From: Christensenella sp. UBA1214 | GTDB taxonomy: Bacteria; Bacillota; Clostridia; Christensenellales; CAG-138 | DNA length: 35,193 nucleotides | NCBI GenBank assembly: GCA_002309375.1 | Contig: DBXK01000049.1 | Coordinates: 27,368-62,560 of the forward strand | Reading direction: 5' to 3' | Shown: positions 1 through 7,167 of the stretch, piece by piece | Position numbering within the stretch: the first letter of the stretch is position 1 | Layout: the number at the start of each line of letters is the position of its first letter | The notes under the pieces: model-generated | The model's database searches: none | Told to the model about the DNA's origin: nothing | The model's input: the letters and a program-made list of their open reading frames with translations, nothing else | Position numbers and translations under genes: made by a program

Positions 1-105
1 ATCAACACCTTCATGCAGGAGCTCAAATCCCTCCTCGGCGAAACGGAAAAGAAGGCCGAGGGCGAAAAGCACCGCGCAGGCAAAACGGAAGATGCAAAGC
101 TTTGA
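1..105 (+). CDS. C-terminal end of an unidentified protein (partial)
   Basis: Frame 1 is open from the first base and ends with TGA at 103-105, giving the last 34 residues of a protein that starts outside the window. The tail is hydrophilic and rich in Lys and Glu. I see no recognisable motif and cannot assign a family. Its stop lies 14 bases inside the next gene (pgeF starts at 92), so the two are probably translated from one transcript. Confidence 0.55.
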   Translation: MNTFMQELKSLLGETEKKAEGEKHRAGKTEDAKL

Positions 106-937
106 TTCCATCCGCCCGCTGATCCATACGGGCTGCTCGATAAGGGAGAGCGGCGGCCTCCGCCTCGCAGTTGACGACAGGCTCGGCGCGATCGGCGCGA
201 TCCGCCACGGCTTTTCGACGCGCGTCGGCGGCGTCAGTCCCGCGCCCTATGATTCGCTCAATATGAGCCTCACGCGGGATGATAACAAGGCGAATGTTTA
301 CCGCAATTACCGGATCTTTGCGGAAGCCTTCGGCCTCGATCACGGCTCCTTTGTGCTCGTCAACCATGAGCACGGCGCGAACGTCGAGCGCGTCGACAAA
401 AGCTTCCTCGGAAGGGGCCTTATCCGCGAGCCGCTGCCCTTCTGCGACGGCATCGTGACCGACGATCCCGCCGTGACGCTCGTGACGCTCCATGCGGACT
501 GCAGCTGCGTCTATCTTTACGACCCGGAGCGCGGCGCTGTCGGCCTCGCCCACGCGGGCTGGAAGGGCACGCTGAAGCGCGTCGCGGGGCGCCTTGCCGA
601 GAAGCTCGTTTCGGAATACGGCAGCCGCCCCGAAAAGCTCATCGGCGCGATCGGGCCGAGGATCTGCTTCGACTGCTTCGAGGTCGGGGAGGAGATCGGC
701 GAAGAATTCGCCCGTGAATTCGATTATTCCGGCATCGCAAAGCCCGGCAGGCCCGGCAAGGCCTATGCCGATATCGAGGCGGCGCTGCTGATCCAGCTCC
801 TCGACGCCGGCCTTCTGCCCGAAAACCTTTCCTCGATGGGCCTTTGCACCTTCGAGCGCGCGGATCTTTTCTATTCCTACCGCCGCGACCGCACTCAGAC
901 CGGCGCGATGATCGGCTTTTTGAAGCTCAATAACTGA
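92..937 (+). CDS. pgeF: PgeF / YfiH / LACC1-family protein (polyphenol oxidase-like, multicopper-type fold)
   Basis: 281 residues, normal for the family. Members are variously called peptidoglycan editing factor PgeF, YlmD, or purine nucleoside phosphorylase/adenosine deaminase of the LACC1 type. The sequence shows the RHGFSTRVGG-type N-terminal motif (about residues 38-47), the HEHG motif with H94, the HADC motif with C137, the HAGWKGT motif with H154, the IGPRICFDCFEVG motif, and a C-terminal CT...YSYRRD...TG motif. H94, C137 and H154 match the conserved zinc-binding His-Cys-His set. ATG at 92 overlaps the end of the preceding gene. In Firmicutes pgeF often lies near sporulation or cell-division genes, as here just upstream of spoIIIA. 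The family assignment is firm; the physiological substrate is not shown by sequence. Confidence 0.93.
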   Translation: MQSFDSIRPLIHTGCSIRESGGLRLAVDDRLGAIGAIRHGFSTRVGGVSPAPYDSLNMSLTRDDNKANVYRNYRIFAEAFGLDHGSFVLVNHEHGANVERVDKSFLGRGLIREPLPFCDGIVTDDPAVTLVTLHADCSCVYLYDPERGAVGLAHAGWKGTLKRVAGRLAEKLVSEYGSRPEKLIGAIGPRICFDCFEVGEEIGEEFAREFDYSGIAKPGRPGKAYADIEAALLIQLLDAGLLPENLSSMGLCTFERADLFYSYRRDRTQTGAMIGFLKLNN

Positions 938-962
938 AAAATCCATAAAAACGTTTGAAATC

Positions 963-1007
963 CCTCCGTTCCGTCCAAAATAGCAGCATCTATGATCGGA
1001 ACGGAGG
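963..1007 (+). promoter_or_regulatory. Inverted repeat covering the ribosome-binding site of the gene at 1014
   Basis: Bases 963-972 (CCTCCGTTCC) and 998-1007 (GGAACGGAGG) are perfect 10-base inverted repeats separated by 25 bases. The right arm contains the GGAGG Shine-Dalgarno sequence, which lies 6 bases before ATG 1014. In RNA the hairpin would hide the ribosome-binding site. No T-run follows, so it is not an intrinsic terminator. Confidence 0.5.
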
Positions 1008-1013
1008 TTTATT

Positions 1014-1583
1014 ATGCCGCTCGGAACGATGTCCGCGGTGATGCTGATCATCGCCCTTTTATTCGGCCTTATGCCCGAAACGCAGGAAAAGCTCGGCGTC
1101 GGGAAATTCCCGATCCTTGCCGTGCTGATCCTCGCGCCCGTGCTGCGCATGGCGCAGATCGAGCTGACGCCCGAGGCCGAGCTGAACGCCGGCTGTCTGT
1201 TCCTTGCCGCCGCAGCCGGCTTTGCCGCCGCGCGGATCGACAGGCGCCGCATCCTTCCCGCCGCCGCGCTTGCCGCTGCCGCCGCGCTCCCGGCCTTCGC
1301 CGCTGGCGCTTTTCTCAGGGGCGACGCCGCCGTGCTTGCCGCCTCGCTCGCGGTGCTGCCGCTGCTGCCCATCCTGCGCTCGCCTCCCGATTCCCTTTTC
1401 GCGGCGGCGCTGATCCCGCTCTTCGCCGCGCTCCTGCGCTGGGCGTTCGGGGCGCTCTCGGGCTATGGCGCAATGGAGCTGACCGGCGCGGAGCTCGATG
1501 TGCAGCTCACCGGCGTCCTTTTCGCGGTCTTCGCGATCGAGCTGCGCCGCTTCAACCGAAAACCGGCTTCCCGCCGCGCTTAG
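1014..1583 (+). CDS. Polytopic membrane protein, unknown function
   Basis: 189 residues, very rich in Ala and Leu, with about six or seven hydrophobic segments (approximately 4-19, 31-45, 60-74, 80-99, 104-121, 127-147 and 163-176) and a basic C-terminal tail, so it is an integral membrane protein. ATG 1014 has a GGAGG six bases upstream. I do not recognise the family. It lies between pgeF and spoIIIAA, where B. subtilis has the small membrane protein gene yqhV, but the length differs and I do not claim homology. The terminator-like hairpin at 1727-1752 may end its transcript. Confidence 0.75.
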   Translation: MPLGTMSAVMLIIALLFGLMPETQEKLGVGKFPILAVLILAPVLRMAQIELTPEAELNAGCLFLAAAAGFAAARIDRRRILPAAALAAAAALPAFAAGAFLRGDAAVLAASLAVLPLLPILRSPPDSLFAAALIPLFAALLRWAFGALSGYGAMELTGAELDVQLTGVLFAVFAIELRRFNRKPASRRA

Positions 1584-1637
1584 CGCCCGTTCAGCGTCAT
1601 TCGCGCCGATACGCTTTCCTTCGCAGGCCCTCCCCGC

Positions 1638-1667
1638 GTGATATTGCAGGGAACTTGTACATATCAT
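1638..1667 (+). promoter_or_regulatory. Candidate SigE promoter of the spoIIIA operon
   Basis: GTGATATT at 1638-1645, then a 14-base spacer, then CATATCAT at 1660-1667. This closely fits the mother-cell SigE consensus (ATATT-type -35, about 14 bases, CATACAAT-type -10). The expected transcript start is near 1674, ahead of spoIIIAA. In B. subtilis the spoIIIA operon is SigE-dependent, which supports the call. It was found by eye, not by a scored matrix. Confidence 0.6.
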
Positions 1668-1679
1668 TTGGAAGCGGGA

Positions 1680-1714
1680 GAAAAGCGAAGGGCGAAAAGC
1701 GAAGGGCGAAAAGC
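1680..1714 (+). repeat. Short tandem repeat in the spoIIIA leader
   Basis: A 14-base unit, GAAAAGCGAAGGGC, occurs exactly twice (1680-1693 and 1694-1707), followed by a partial third copy GAAAAGC (1708-1714). It lies between the SigE-like promoter and the hairpin at 1727. It is not a CRISPR: the units are directly contiguous with no spacers. Confidence 0.8.
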
Positions 1715-1726
1715 TTGGGGCAAAAA

Positions 1727-1752
1727 CTCTCCCGCAGGGGAGGGCTTTTTTT
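1727..1752 (+). terminator. Terminator-like hairpin with T7 in the spoIIIA leader
   Basis: The 7-bp stem CTCTCCC (1727-1733) / GGGAGGG (1738-1744) has a GCAG loop and one G-U pair, and is followed by C and seven T residues (1746-1752). Five A residues precede it (1722-1726), typical of a bidirectional terminator. It may end the transcript of the membrane-protein gene at 1014-1583. Because it lies downstream of the SigE-like promoter and 25 bases before the spoIIIAA start, it would also have to be read through for spoIIIA expression. Confidence 0.7.
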
Positions 1753-1777
1753 ATTGGAACTGCGCAGGACGGAGAAT

Positions 1778-2737
1778 GTGAAGCTCGCGGCTGCCGTGCC
1801 TGAGGCGTGCATCGCCGCTTTGGATCGGGTGATCCCGAAAAGGTTCGCAAACGCGATCGGGGAGGCAGTCGCTTCCTGCGGCTGCGCGGAAGAGCTGCGT
1901 TTCCGCGTCGGGCGGCCGGTGCAGATCGTCACCTCGCGCGGGGAGATCCTCCTGAGGAGCTGTGTCTTTTCCCGTGAGGAGGCGCAGAAGCTGCTCGAAG
2001 CGGTCTGCGCGCATTCCGTCTATGCGAAGGAACGGGAGCTGATCCGCGGCTTCGTGAGCCTTCCGGGCGGCGTCCGCGTCGGCGTCGCGGGGGAGCCCCT
2101 TTTCGAAAACGGAAGGCTCGCTCGGCTGACGACGGTCTCCTGCTTCAATATCCGGCTCCCGAGGGAGGTCAAGGGCTGTGCCGAGCCGCTGATGCCGCTT
2201 CTGACGGAGGATCTCGGCTTCGGCCGCCTTCCCGTGACTTCGATCATCGCCGCTCCGCCCGGCGCGGGGAAGACGACCTTCCTCAGGGACTGCGCGCGCT
2301 GTTTTTCGAACGGCATCGGCACAGCAAGGCCGCTTCGGGTCGCCATCGCCGATGAAAGGAACGAGCTTGCCGGGAGCGTTTCCGGGATCCCGACGCTGGA
2401 CGTCGGCGAGCGGACGGATATCATGGCCGGAGCGCCGAAAACGGTGAGCATGCCGATGCTGCTGCGGAGCATGTCGCCGGAGGTGATCGTGACGGATGAG
2501 ATCGGCGGGGAAGAGGATATGCTCGCCGTTGCGGAGGCCGCGAAATACGGCGCGGCGGTCTTCGCGAGCATCCATGCCGCAAGCTCGGCGGAGCTCCAAA
2601 GCAAGCGCTGGCTCGCGGAGCCGATCGAAAACGGGCTGAAGGTCCGCATCCTGCTCCTTCGAAGGATCGGCGGCCGTTTTGTCCTCCGGGAAGCGGAAAT
2701 GCCCGCCGGAAAAGGAATAACGGAGGCATCCACATGA
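1778..2737 (+). CDS. spoIIIAA: Stage III sporulation protein AA (AAA+-like ATPase)
   Basis: Cytoplasmic ATPase of the SpoIIIA-SpoIIQ channel, structurally related to secretion ATPases, acting in the mother cell during engulfment. From GTG 1778 it is 319 residues, close to the usual length of about 307. Walker A is APPGAGKT (about 159-166), followed by the LRD motif; Walker B is VIVTDE (about 236-241), followed by GGEED. I chose GTG 1778 because AGGACGGAG lies just upstream; an in-frame TTG at 1754, also preceded by GGAGGG, would add eight residues. The frame stays open far upstream, but that part overlaps the 1014-1583 gene and is not coding. The stop overlaps the spoIIIAB start. Confidence 0.93.
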   Translation: MKLAAAVPEACIAALDRVIPKRFANAIGEAVASCGCAEELRFRVGRPVQIVTSRGEILLRSCVFSREEAQKLLEAVCAHSVYAKERELIRGFVSLPGGVRVGVAGEPLFENGRLARLTTVSCFNIRLPREVKGCAEPLMPLLTEDLGFGRLPVTSIIAAPPGAGKTTFLRDCARCFSNGIGTARPLRVAIADERNELAGSVSGIPTLDVGERTDIMAGAPKTVSMPMLLRSMSPEVIVTDEIGGEEDMLAVAEAAKYGAAVFASIHAASSAELQSKRWLAEPIENGLKVRILLLRRIGGRFVLREAEMPAGKGITEAST

Positions 2738-3228
2738 TCCGCCTCGTCTGCGCCGCCGGCGTTTTTCTTCTCTGCGCGGCGTTCGGCGCGGTTCGGGCGG
2801 AGGGCTTCCGCGTTCGCCTGCGGGCGGCGGAGATGCTGCTCTCGGACCTCGGCGCCGTCGCTTCGAGCCTCCGCTATGAAAAACGGACGGCGGCCTCGAT
2901 CGCCGAAAAGCTTTCCGAAACCGGGAAGCTCACGGCCTTCTGGAAAAAGCTCGGGCAGGCGATGGAAGCGGGCGCCGGCTTCGGTGAAGCGTGGGAGGAA
3001 TGCGGCGGAGAGCTCGCGCTCGATCCCGCGATCGGGGCGGCGGCGCTCTCGTTCGCGAAAAGCTTCGGCGGCGGGGACGCGGAAACGGAGCTCGCCCGCC
3101 TTGAGATCACGCTCGAAAGCCTCGGCGAAGCCGTCCGGACGAAGGCGCGGGAATACCCGAACAAGCGGAAGCTCACCGGCACGCTCTCGATCCTTTTAGG
3201 CGTCGCGGCGGCGCTTCTGATAATCTGA
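2734..3228 (+). CDS. spoIIIAB: Stage III sporulation protein AB
   Basis: 164 residues (about 171 in B. subtilis), with hydrophobic segments at the N-terminus (about 3-20) and C-terminus (about 147-164) flanking a helical cytoplasmic domain. SpoIIIAB is related to the GspF/secretion inner-membrane platform proteins and is part of the SpoIIIA channel. The motif LRYEKRTAASIAEKL (about 47-61) and the C-terminal EYPNKRKLTGTLSILLG segment are typical. ATG 2734 overlaps the spoIIIAA stop by four bases (ATGA), with GGAGG about seven bases upstream, indicating translational coupling. Confidence 0.93.
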   Translation: MIRLVCAAGVFLLCAAFGAVRAEGFRVRLRAAEMLLSDLGAVASSLRYEKRTAASIAEKLSETGKLTAFWKKLGQAMEAGAGFGEAWEECGGELALDPAIGAAALSFAKSFGGGDAETELARLEITLESLGEAVRTKAREYPNKRKLTGTLSILLGVAAALLII

Positions 3229-3274
3229 AAAGCGAATCGCATCCCGGCTCGCCGGGTGCGGAAAGGGGAACCGG

Positions 3275-3472
3275 ATGGGGATAGATATCGTCTTCAGGAT
3301 CGCCGGGATCGGCATCCTTGTGGCCGTCGCCTGCCAGCTTCTGAAGCAGACCGGGCGTGACGACATCGCGATGCTGACCGCGCTCGCGGGGCTGATCGTC
3401 GTGCTGACGATGGTGATCGGCCTGATTGCCTCGCTTTTCGGCAATGTGAAGAGCGTCTTCAACCTCTATTGA
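3275..3472 (+). CDS. spoIIIAC: Stage III sporulation protein AC
   Basis: 65 residues, the normal size. It has two transmembrane helices (about 4-22 and 35-57) with the charged loop LLKQTGRDDIAM between them, which is characteristic of SpoIIIAC. It is a small membrane subunit of the SpoIIIA channel, paralogous to SpoIIIAD. ATG 3275 is preceded by a GGGGAA-type ribosome-binding site. It lies 46 bases after spoIIIAB and 6 bases before spoIIIAD. Confidence 0.95.
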   Translation: MGIDIVFRIAGIGILVAVACQLLKQTGRDDIAMLTALAGLIVVLTMVIGLIASLFGNVKSVFNLY

Positions 3473-3478
3473 CGCGGT

Positions 3479-3874
3479 ATGGACCTTTTCACGCTGATCG
3501 GCCTTGCCTCGGCCTCCGCGATCGCGAGCTTCACCGTCCGCTCCTTCGACAGCAGCGCCGGGAAGAATATCGCCGTCGCATCCCTCGCGCTGATCCTGCT
3601 CTCGGCGCTCGCCTATGCCTCGGGCGCCGCGGAGAGCATACGCACGATCGCGGCGATGGGGGAGATCCCGGGGGAAACGGTGCTGATCTGCATCAAGGCG
3701 ATCGGCATCGCGTACCTTGCGAAGCTGACCTCGTCCCTCTGCACGGATCTCGGCGAAAGCTCGCTCGCCGCGGGCTGCGACCTTGTCGGGCGGCTGATGC
3801 TGCTCGGCCTCGCCCTGCCGCTCGTGATGCGGATCGGCGAAGCACTGATCGCCTTCGCGGAAAAATACATCTGA
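3479..3874 (+). CDS. spoIIIAD: Stage III sporulation protein AD
   Basis: 131 residues (normal about 133). Polytopic membrane subunit of the SpoIIIA channel with four or so hydrophobic stretches. The conserved middle (EIPGETVLICIKAIGIAYL, then LTSSLCTDLGESSLA) is diagnostic of SpoIIIAD. The start is ATG 3479, six bases after the spoIIIAC stop. It is translated in the same direction and probably from the same message as its neighbours. Confidence 0.95.
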   Translation: MDLFTLIGLASASAIASFTVRSFDSSAGKNIAVASLALILLSALAYASGAAESIRTIAAMGEIPGETVLICIKAIGIAYLAKLTSSLCTDLGESSLAAGCDLVGRLMLLGLALPLVMRIGEALIAFAEKYI

Positions 3875-3910
3875 GCGCAGATAAATGCTGACCGAAACCG
3901 GAGAAAAAAC

Positions 3911-5092
3911 TTGAGGATCCCGATCAAACGGCGCCTTGGAAGGCTCGCTCTCGCGGCGCTTGCGCTGCTCCTTTTCGCCGCCGCTCCCGCCGCTTCTGCG
4001 GAGGACGGCGGGGACGTCAAAACGGAGCTTGAACGGCTGAGCGGCGAAACCGACCTTTCATCCTGGCAGGAATATTATGACCGCCTGCGGGAGCTTTCGC
4101 CGCAGGCCGGGGAATTTTCAACGGCGGGCGAGCTGGCCCTCGGCCTTGCGGAGGATCCGGGCGGGCGGCTGCGGACAACCGGAAGCATCCTTTCGGGGCT
4201 TTTCGGCGAAAGCTTCGGCGCCGCGCTCGGAAGGACCGCCGGCGTTTTCATCGCGGCGCTGCTGACGGGCCTTTGCGGGATCGCGTTCGAGGATTCCGGA
4301 ATGAAGAAGCTCGTGCTGCTTTTGATCTGCGGTGCGGCGATAATGTCCCTCACGGCGGCGTTTTCATCACTTGCCGGCAGCGCGGCGGCCATGATCGGCG
4401 ATGTCTCCCTGTTCGCGGAAGCGGCTGCCCCGGCCCTCGGGGCGCTGCTCGCTTCGATGGGCTGCGCAGAAAGCGCGAAGCTGCTGACGCCGGATCTTGC
4501 CTTCACGGCGGGCGGCGCGGCTTCGATGATCCGCACAGCGGCCATGCCGATGCTGCTCGCTTCCGGCGTGCTCGTCGTGCTGAACGGCCTCACGGAGAGC
4601 CTGAAGCTCGAGCGCTGGATCAAGCTGCTCCATAAGGCCGTGAAATGGCTGCTCGGGCTCGTGAGCGTGATGTATACCGCCTCCGCCGCCGCGGGAGGGA
4701 TCGCCGCCGCGGGCGCGGACGGAGTGACGCTGCGCTCGGCGAGATACGCCGCGGATAAGCTGATCCCGGCCGTCGGAGGGATGGTCACGGGGGCTGTCGA
4801 CGCGGTGCGCTCGGCGGCGCTGCTGCTCAAAAACGGCGCGGGCACGGCGGCGCTGCTGATCCTTGCGGGGATATTGATCCGCCCCTCGCTGACGCTGCTC
4901 GCGGGGATGCTCGCCTTCCGCGTCACGGCGGCCTTCTCGGAGCCCTTTGCCGATGAGCGGATCCCGAAAATGCTGGACGGCCTTGCGGACACGCTCTCGC
5001 TGATGTTCGCCTGCGCCGCTGCCGTCGCCGCGATGTTCACCGTCACGGTCGTGATGATGCTGATGGCCGGCGGAACGCTGGCCGGAACCTGA
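3911..5092 (+). CDS. spoIIIAE: Stage III sporulation protein AE
   Basis: 393 residues, close to the family norm of about 400. It begins with an export signal (basic RIPIKRR, hydrophobic core about 11-27, AASA cleavage-type site near residue 30), then a short extracytoplasmic region and many hydrophobic helices, fitting the polytopic membrane component of the channel. The start is a TTG codon at 3911, supported by GGAG at 3900-3903 with seven bases spacing; no ATG fits the signal peptide. It sits between spoIIIAD and a very short spoIIIAF. Confidence 0.93.
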   Translation: MRIPIKRRLGRLALAALALLLFAAAPAASAEDGGDVKTELERLSGETDLSSWQEYYDRLRELSPQAGEFSTAGELALGLAEDPGGRLRTTGSILSGLFGESFGAALGRTAGVFIAALLTGLCGIAFEDSGMKKLVLLLICGAAIMSLTAAFSSLAGSAAAMIGDVSLFAEAAAPALGALLASMGCAESAKLLTPDLAFTAGGAASMIRTAAMPMLLASGVLVVLNGLTESLKLERWIKLLHKAVKWLLGLVSVMYTASAAAGGIAAAGADGVTLRSARYAADKLIPAVGGMVTGAVDAVRSAALLLKNGAGTAALLILAGILIRPSLTLLAGMLAFRVTAAFSEPFADERIPKMLDGLADTLSLMFACAAAVAAMFTVTVVMMLMAGGTLAGT

Positions 5093-5110
5093 AGAAAGGA
5101 GCATGCACCG

Positions 5111-5287
5111 ATGCCGGATCTTCTCGGAGCGCTCCGCGCGCTGCTGATCCGCCTGATCGCGGCGGGGCTGATGCTGACCGTTTCCGACGCACTCCTGCCG
5201 AAGGGCGAAGCCGGAGCAGCGGGCGGCGCAAGAAGGCTAATCCGCCTCGCTCTTGCGGCGGCGGTGCTGTTCCGCATCCCGAATTGA
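5111..5287 (+). CDS. spoIIIAF: SpoIIIAF-position protein, membrane part only (58 residues)
   Basis: ATG 5111 to TGA 5285-5287 encodes 58 residues in the exact place of spoIIIAF, with AGAAAGGAG just upstream (5092-5100). It has two hydrophobic segments, about 4-25 and 41-56, with a short Gly/Ala-rich charged linker between. Known SpoIIIAF (206 residues in B. subtilis) has two N-terminal membrane helices followed by a soluble ring-building-type domain; the soluble domain is absent here. spoIIIAG starts immediately after the stop, so no frameshifted remnant fits in between. The identity rests on position, size of the membrane part and topology, not on strong motifs. Confidence 0.65.
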   Translation: MPDLLGALRALLIRLIAAGLMLTVSDALLPKGEAGAAGGARRLIRLALAAAVLFRIPN

Positions 5288-5298
5288 GGAAAAACGCA

Positions 5299-5838
5299 GT
5301 GAAACCGAAATCGATAATCACGGATCTTTCGGAGATCCTCGGAAAAAACAAACTGCTCCGCGCCTGCCTGAGCGGTGCGCTGATAATTGCGGCGCTCGCC
5401 CTTTTCCTGACCTCCGGCGTTTTCCGCTCCTGCGCGAAACAGGAGGAGGAGCCGAAGCGCGAAGCCGCCCCGGACGCCGAAGAAAGGGCCGCCTCCCTCG
5501 AAAGGCGGCTCGAGGCGATGCTCTCCTCGATGGCCGGGGTGGGCAGGGCGAAGGTCATGCTCGAATTCGACAGCACGGAGGAGCAGATCATCGCGACCGA
5601 CAGCAGGAGCCGGACGGAGCAGGGCGGCTCCACGGAGGAATCGAAGCCCGCAACGGTCAGCTCCGGCGGCGGTGAAAGCCCGATCGTGCTGAAGGAGAAG
5701 CTCCCGCAGGTGCGCGGCGTGATCGTCGCGGCGGAGGGCGCGGGGAATTTCTCCGTGCGCATGAACATCATCGCGGCGGTCAGCACCGTTCTCGGCGTCG
5801 ACGAAAGCCGCGTGGAGGTGTTTGTAATGGCAGGATAG
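5299..5838 (+). CDS. spoIIIAG: Stage III sporulation protein AG
   Basis: 179 residues from GTG 5299 (B. subtilis 229). One membrane helix (about 22-42) is followed by a charged coiled region and the extracytoplasmic ring-building domain. The second half of that domain is clear: LPQVRGVIVAAEGAGN followed by SVRMNIIAAVSTVLGVDESRVEVF. SpoIIIAG forms a large ring in the intermembrane space. The start is uncertain: GTG 5299 has GAGG at 5286-5289, while in-frame TTG 5284 would overlap the spoIIIAF stop and add five residues. A Gly/Ser/Glu-rich insert lies between the two halves of the ring domain. Confidence 0.93.
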   Translation: MKPKSIITDLSEILGKNKLLRACLSGALIIAALALFLTSGVFRSCAKQEEEPKREAAPDAEERAASLERRLEAMLSSMAGVGRAKVMLEFDSTEEQIIATDSRSRTEQGGSTEESKPATVSSGGGESPIVLKEKLPQVRGVIVAAEGAGNFSVRMNIIAAVSTVLGVDESRVEVFVMAG

Positions 5839-5904
5839 GGAGCGGAATATGCTTTAATGCGGAAAACGCAGATCCGAAAACGAAAAAACGAGGAGGAAGA
5901 AAAA

Positions 5905-6468
5905 ATGAAGCTCAAAGGATTCAGAATGACGAAGAAGGGGATCATCGCCCTTTCGCTGCTGCTCCTGCTCCTTGCCGGGGCGATCATACTGAACATCAAA
6001 CTGAACCGCGAGGAGGAGATCGCGGAGGAGGACGCGAATTCGGGCGAACGGCAGGACGGCGCGCTTCCCGCGGGGGAGGACGCCGCTCAACAGACCGGCG
6101 CGAAGGCTTATGCGGGCTATTTCGAGTCGTTCCGGGATGAAAGGAATCTCGTCCGCTCGCAGGAGATCGATTATCTGCGCATGATCCTCGATGATGAAAC
6201 GACCGACGCCGAAACGCTGCAGAGCGCTCAGGCGAGGCTCATGGAGCTCGTTTCGAATATGGAGCAGGAATTTTCGATCGAGAGCCGCATCCGCGCGAAG
6301 GGCTTTGCCGATGCGGCGGTGACCTTCCGCAGCGGCACGATCACCGTCGTCGTGGACGGCGAGAGCCTTTCGGATGAGGAGGTCGCAAGGATCCTCGACG
6401 TCGTGATCAGCGAGACCGGCGCCCCGGCGAGCGCCGTGCGGATCTCCCTCAGCAAGGGCGCCGCGTGA
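5905..6468 (+). CDS. spoIIIAH: Stage III sporulation protein AH
   Basis: 187 residues (B. subtilis 218). One N-terminal transmembrane helix (about 13-29) is followed by an acidic linker and a C-terminal ring-building domain of the YscJ/FliF type, which pairs with forespore SpoIIQ. The conserved part runs from YFESFRDERNLVRSQEIDYL (about 72-91) to the C-terminus. I chose ATG 5905 because AGGAGGAAG (5891-5899) lies six bases upstream; upstream in-frame residues would be an unlikely Lys/Arg/Glu-rich extension. It is the last gene of the spoIIIA operon. Confidence 0.95.
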   Translation: MKLKGFRMTKKGIIALSLLLLLLAGAIILNIKLNREEEIAEEDANSGERQDGALPAGEDAAQQTGAKAYAGYFESFRDERNLVRSQEIDYLRMILDDETTDAETLQSAQARLMELVSNMEQEFSIESRIRAKGFADAAVTFRSGTITVVVDGESLSDEEVARILDVVISETGAPASAVRISLSKGAA

Positions 6469-6578
6469 AAAACGGCGGCGGCGCCGGCCGACGGGCTCCG
6501 AAAAACGGCAGCAATTTGTCAAAATCGGAATGATTTAGGAAAATCTTCGCAAAATGGGTGAATTATCCGCGCAAATTG

Positions 6579-6630
6579 TTTACATCTCGAAAGAAGTTTG
6601 GTATAATTAAGCCGACTTAATATAAGGAGG
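6579..6630 (+). promoter_or_regulatory. Strong SigA-type promoter and ribosome-binding site of the asp23 cluster
   Basis: TTTACA at 6579-6584, a 17-base spacer and TATAAT at 6602-6607, with an extended -10 TG at 6599-6600. AAGGAGG (6624-6630) lies nine bases before ATG 6640. The flanking DNA is much more A+T-rich than its surroundings. This separates the vegetative asp23 cluster from the upstream sporulation operon; I see no clear terminator after spoIIIAH. Confidence 0.85.
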
Positions 6631-6639
6631 TGTCCAACT

Positions 6640-7062
6640 ATGGATAACGAAAACCAGGTCATGACCGATGTTCAGGTAACCGAAAACGGCAAGGTCGTTT
6701 TTGCTCCCGATGTAGTGGCGACGATCGCCAATCTCGCAGCGTCCGAAGTTGAGGGCGTAACCGGCCTCGGCGGCGGTTTTGCGGACAGCATCACCAGCAT
6801 CCTCGGCGGCAAGAAGAGCCTCACCAAGGGCGTTCGCGTCGAAGTCGGCAACGAAGAAGCCGCAGTCGACATGAGCATCAACGTGAAGTACGGCTGCAAG
6901 ATCCAGGAAGTCAGCGCGACCGTTCAGCAGGAAGTCAAGAAGGCGATCGAGCTGATGACCGGCCTTCGCGTCGTGGAAGTCAATGTCTTCGTTCAGTCGG
7001 TAACTTTCGAAGTCGAAAAGAACGACAAGAAAAAGAACGAAGAAGTACCGAGAGTCAAGTAA
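6640..7062 (+). CDS. Asp23/Gls24-family envelope stress protein
   Basis: 140 residues. Typical family features are VAPDVVATIANLAASEVEGV-type start of the domain (about residues 21-40), a central VRVEVGNEEAAVDMSINVKYG strand region (about 65-85), and the helix plus VVEVNVFVQSVTFE strand at the C-terminus, ending in a charged tail. Family members are abundant cytoplasmic proteins held at the membrane by AmaP, whose gene follows. The gene corresponds in position to B. subtilis yqhY, upstream of nusB. A strong promoter and ribosome-binding site, and codons unlike those of the GC-rich neighbours (more GTT/GAA), suggest high expression. Confidence 0.93.
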   Translation: MDNENQVMTDVQVTENGKVVFAPDVVATIANLAASEVEGVTGLGGGFADSITSILGGKKSLTKGVRVEVGNEEAAVDMSINVKYGCKIQEVSATVQQEVKKAIELMTGLRVVEVNVFVQSVTFEVEKNDKKKNEEVPRVK

Positions 7063-7077
7063 TCTAAACCAATCGGG

Positions 7078-7108
7078 AGCCGGCCTGCCGTACCCGGCAT
7101 GACCGGCT
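7078..7108 (+). other. Strong RNA hairpin between asp23 and amaP
   Basis: An outer stem AGCCGG (7078-7083) / CCGGCT (7103-7108) encloses an inner stem TGCCG/CGGCA with a TACC loop. No T-run follows, so it is unlikely to be a full terminator. It could mark an RNA-processing or 3'-stabilising site that sets a higher level of Asp23 than of AmaP; that role is inference. Confidence 0.5.
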
Positions 7109-7167
7109 TCTGATTATCGGAGAAAAGCTGCCCGGAGGCCTGGCTGCAGCGGGAGGATATACGAATC

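Noticed and set aside
1680..1714. CRISPR-like repeat
   Set aside because: Units are 14 bases and contiguous, only two full copies, with no spacers and no cas genes nearby.
992..1777. Open frame continuous with spoIIIAA extending nearly 800 bases upstream
   Set aside because: It overlaps the membrane-protein gene in another frame, crosses the terminator-like hairpin, and its translation is Arg-rich without family motifs.
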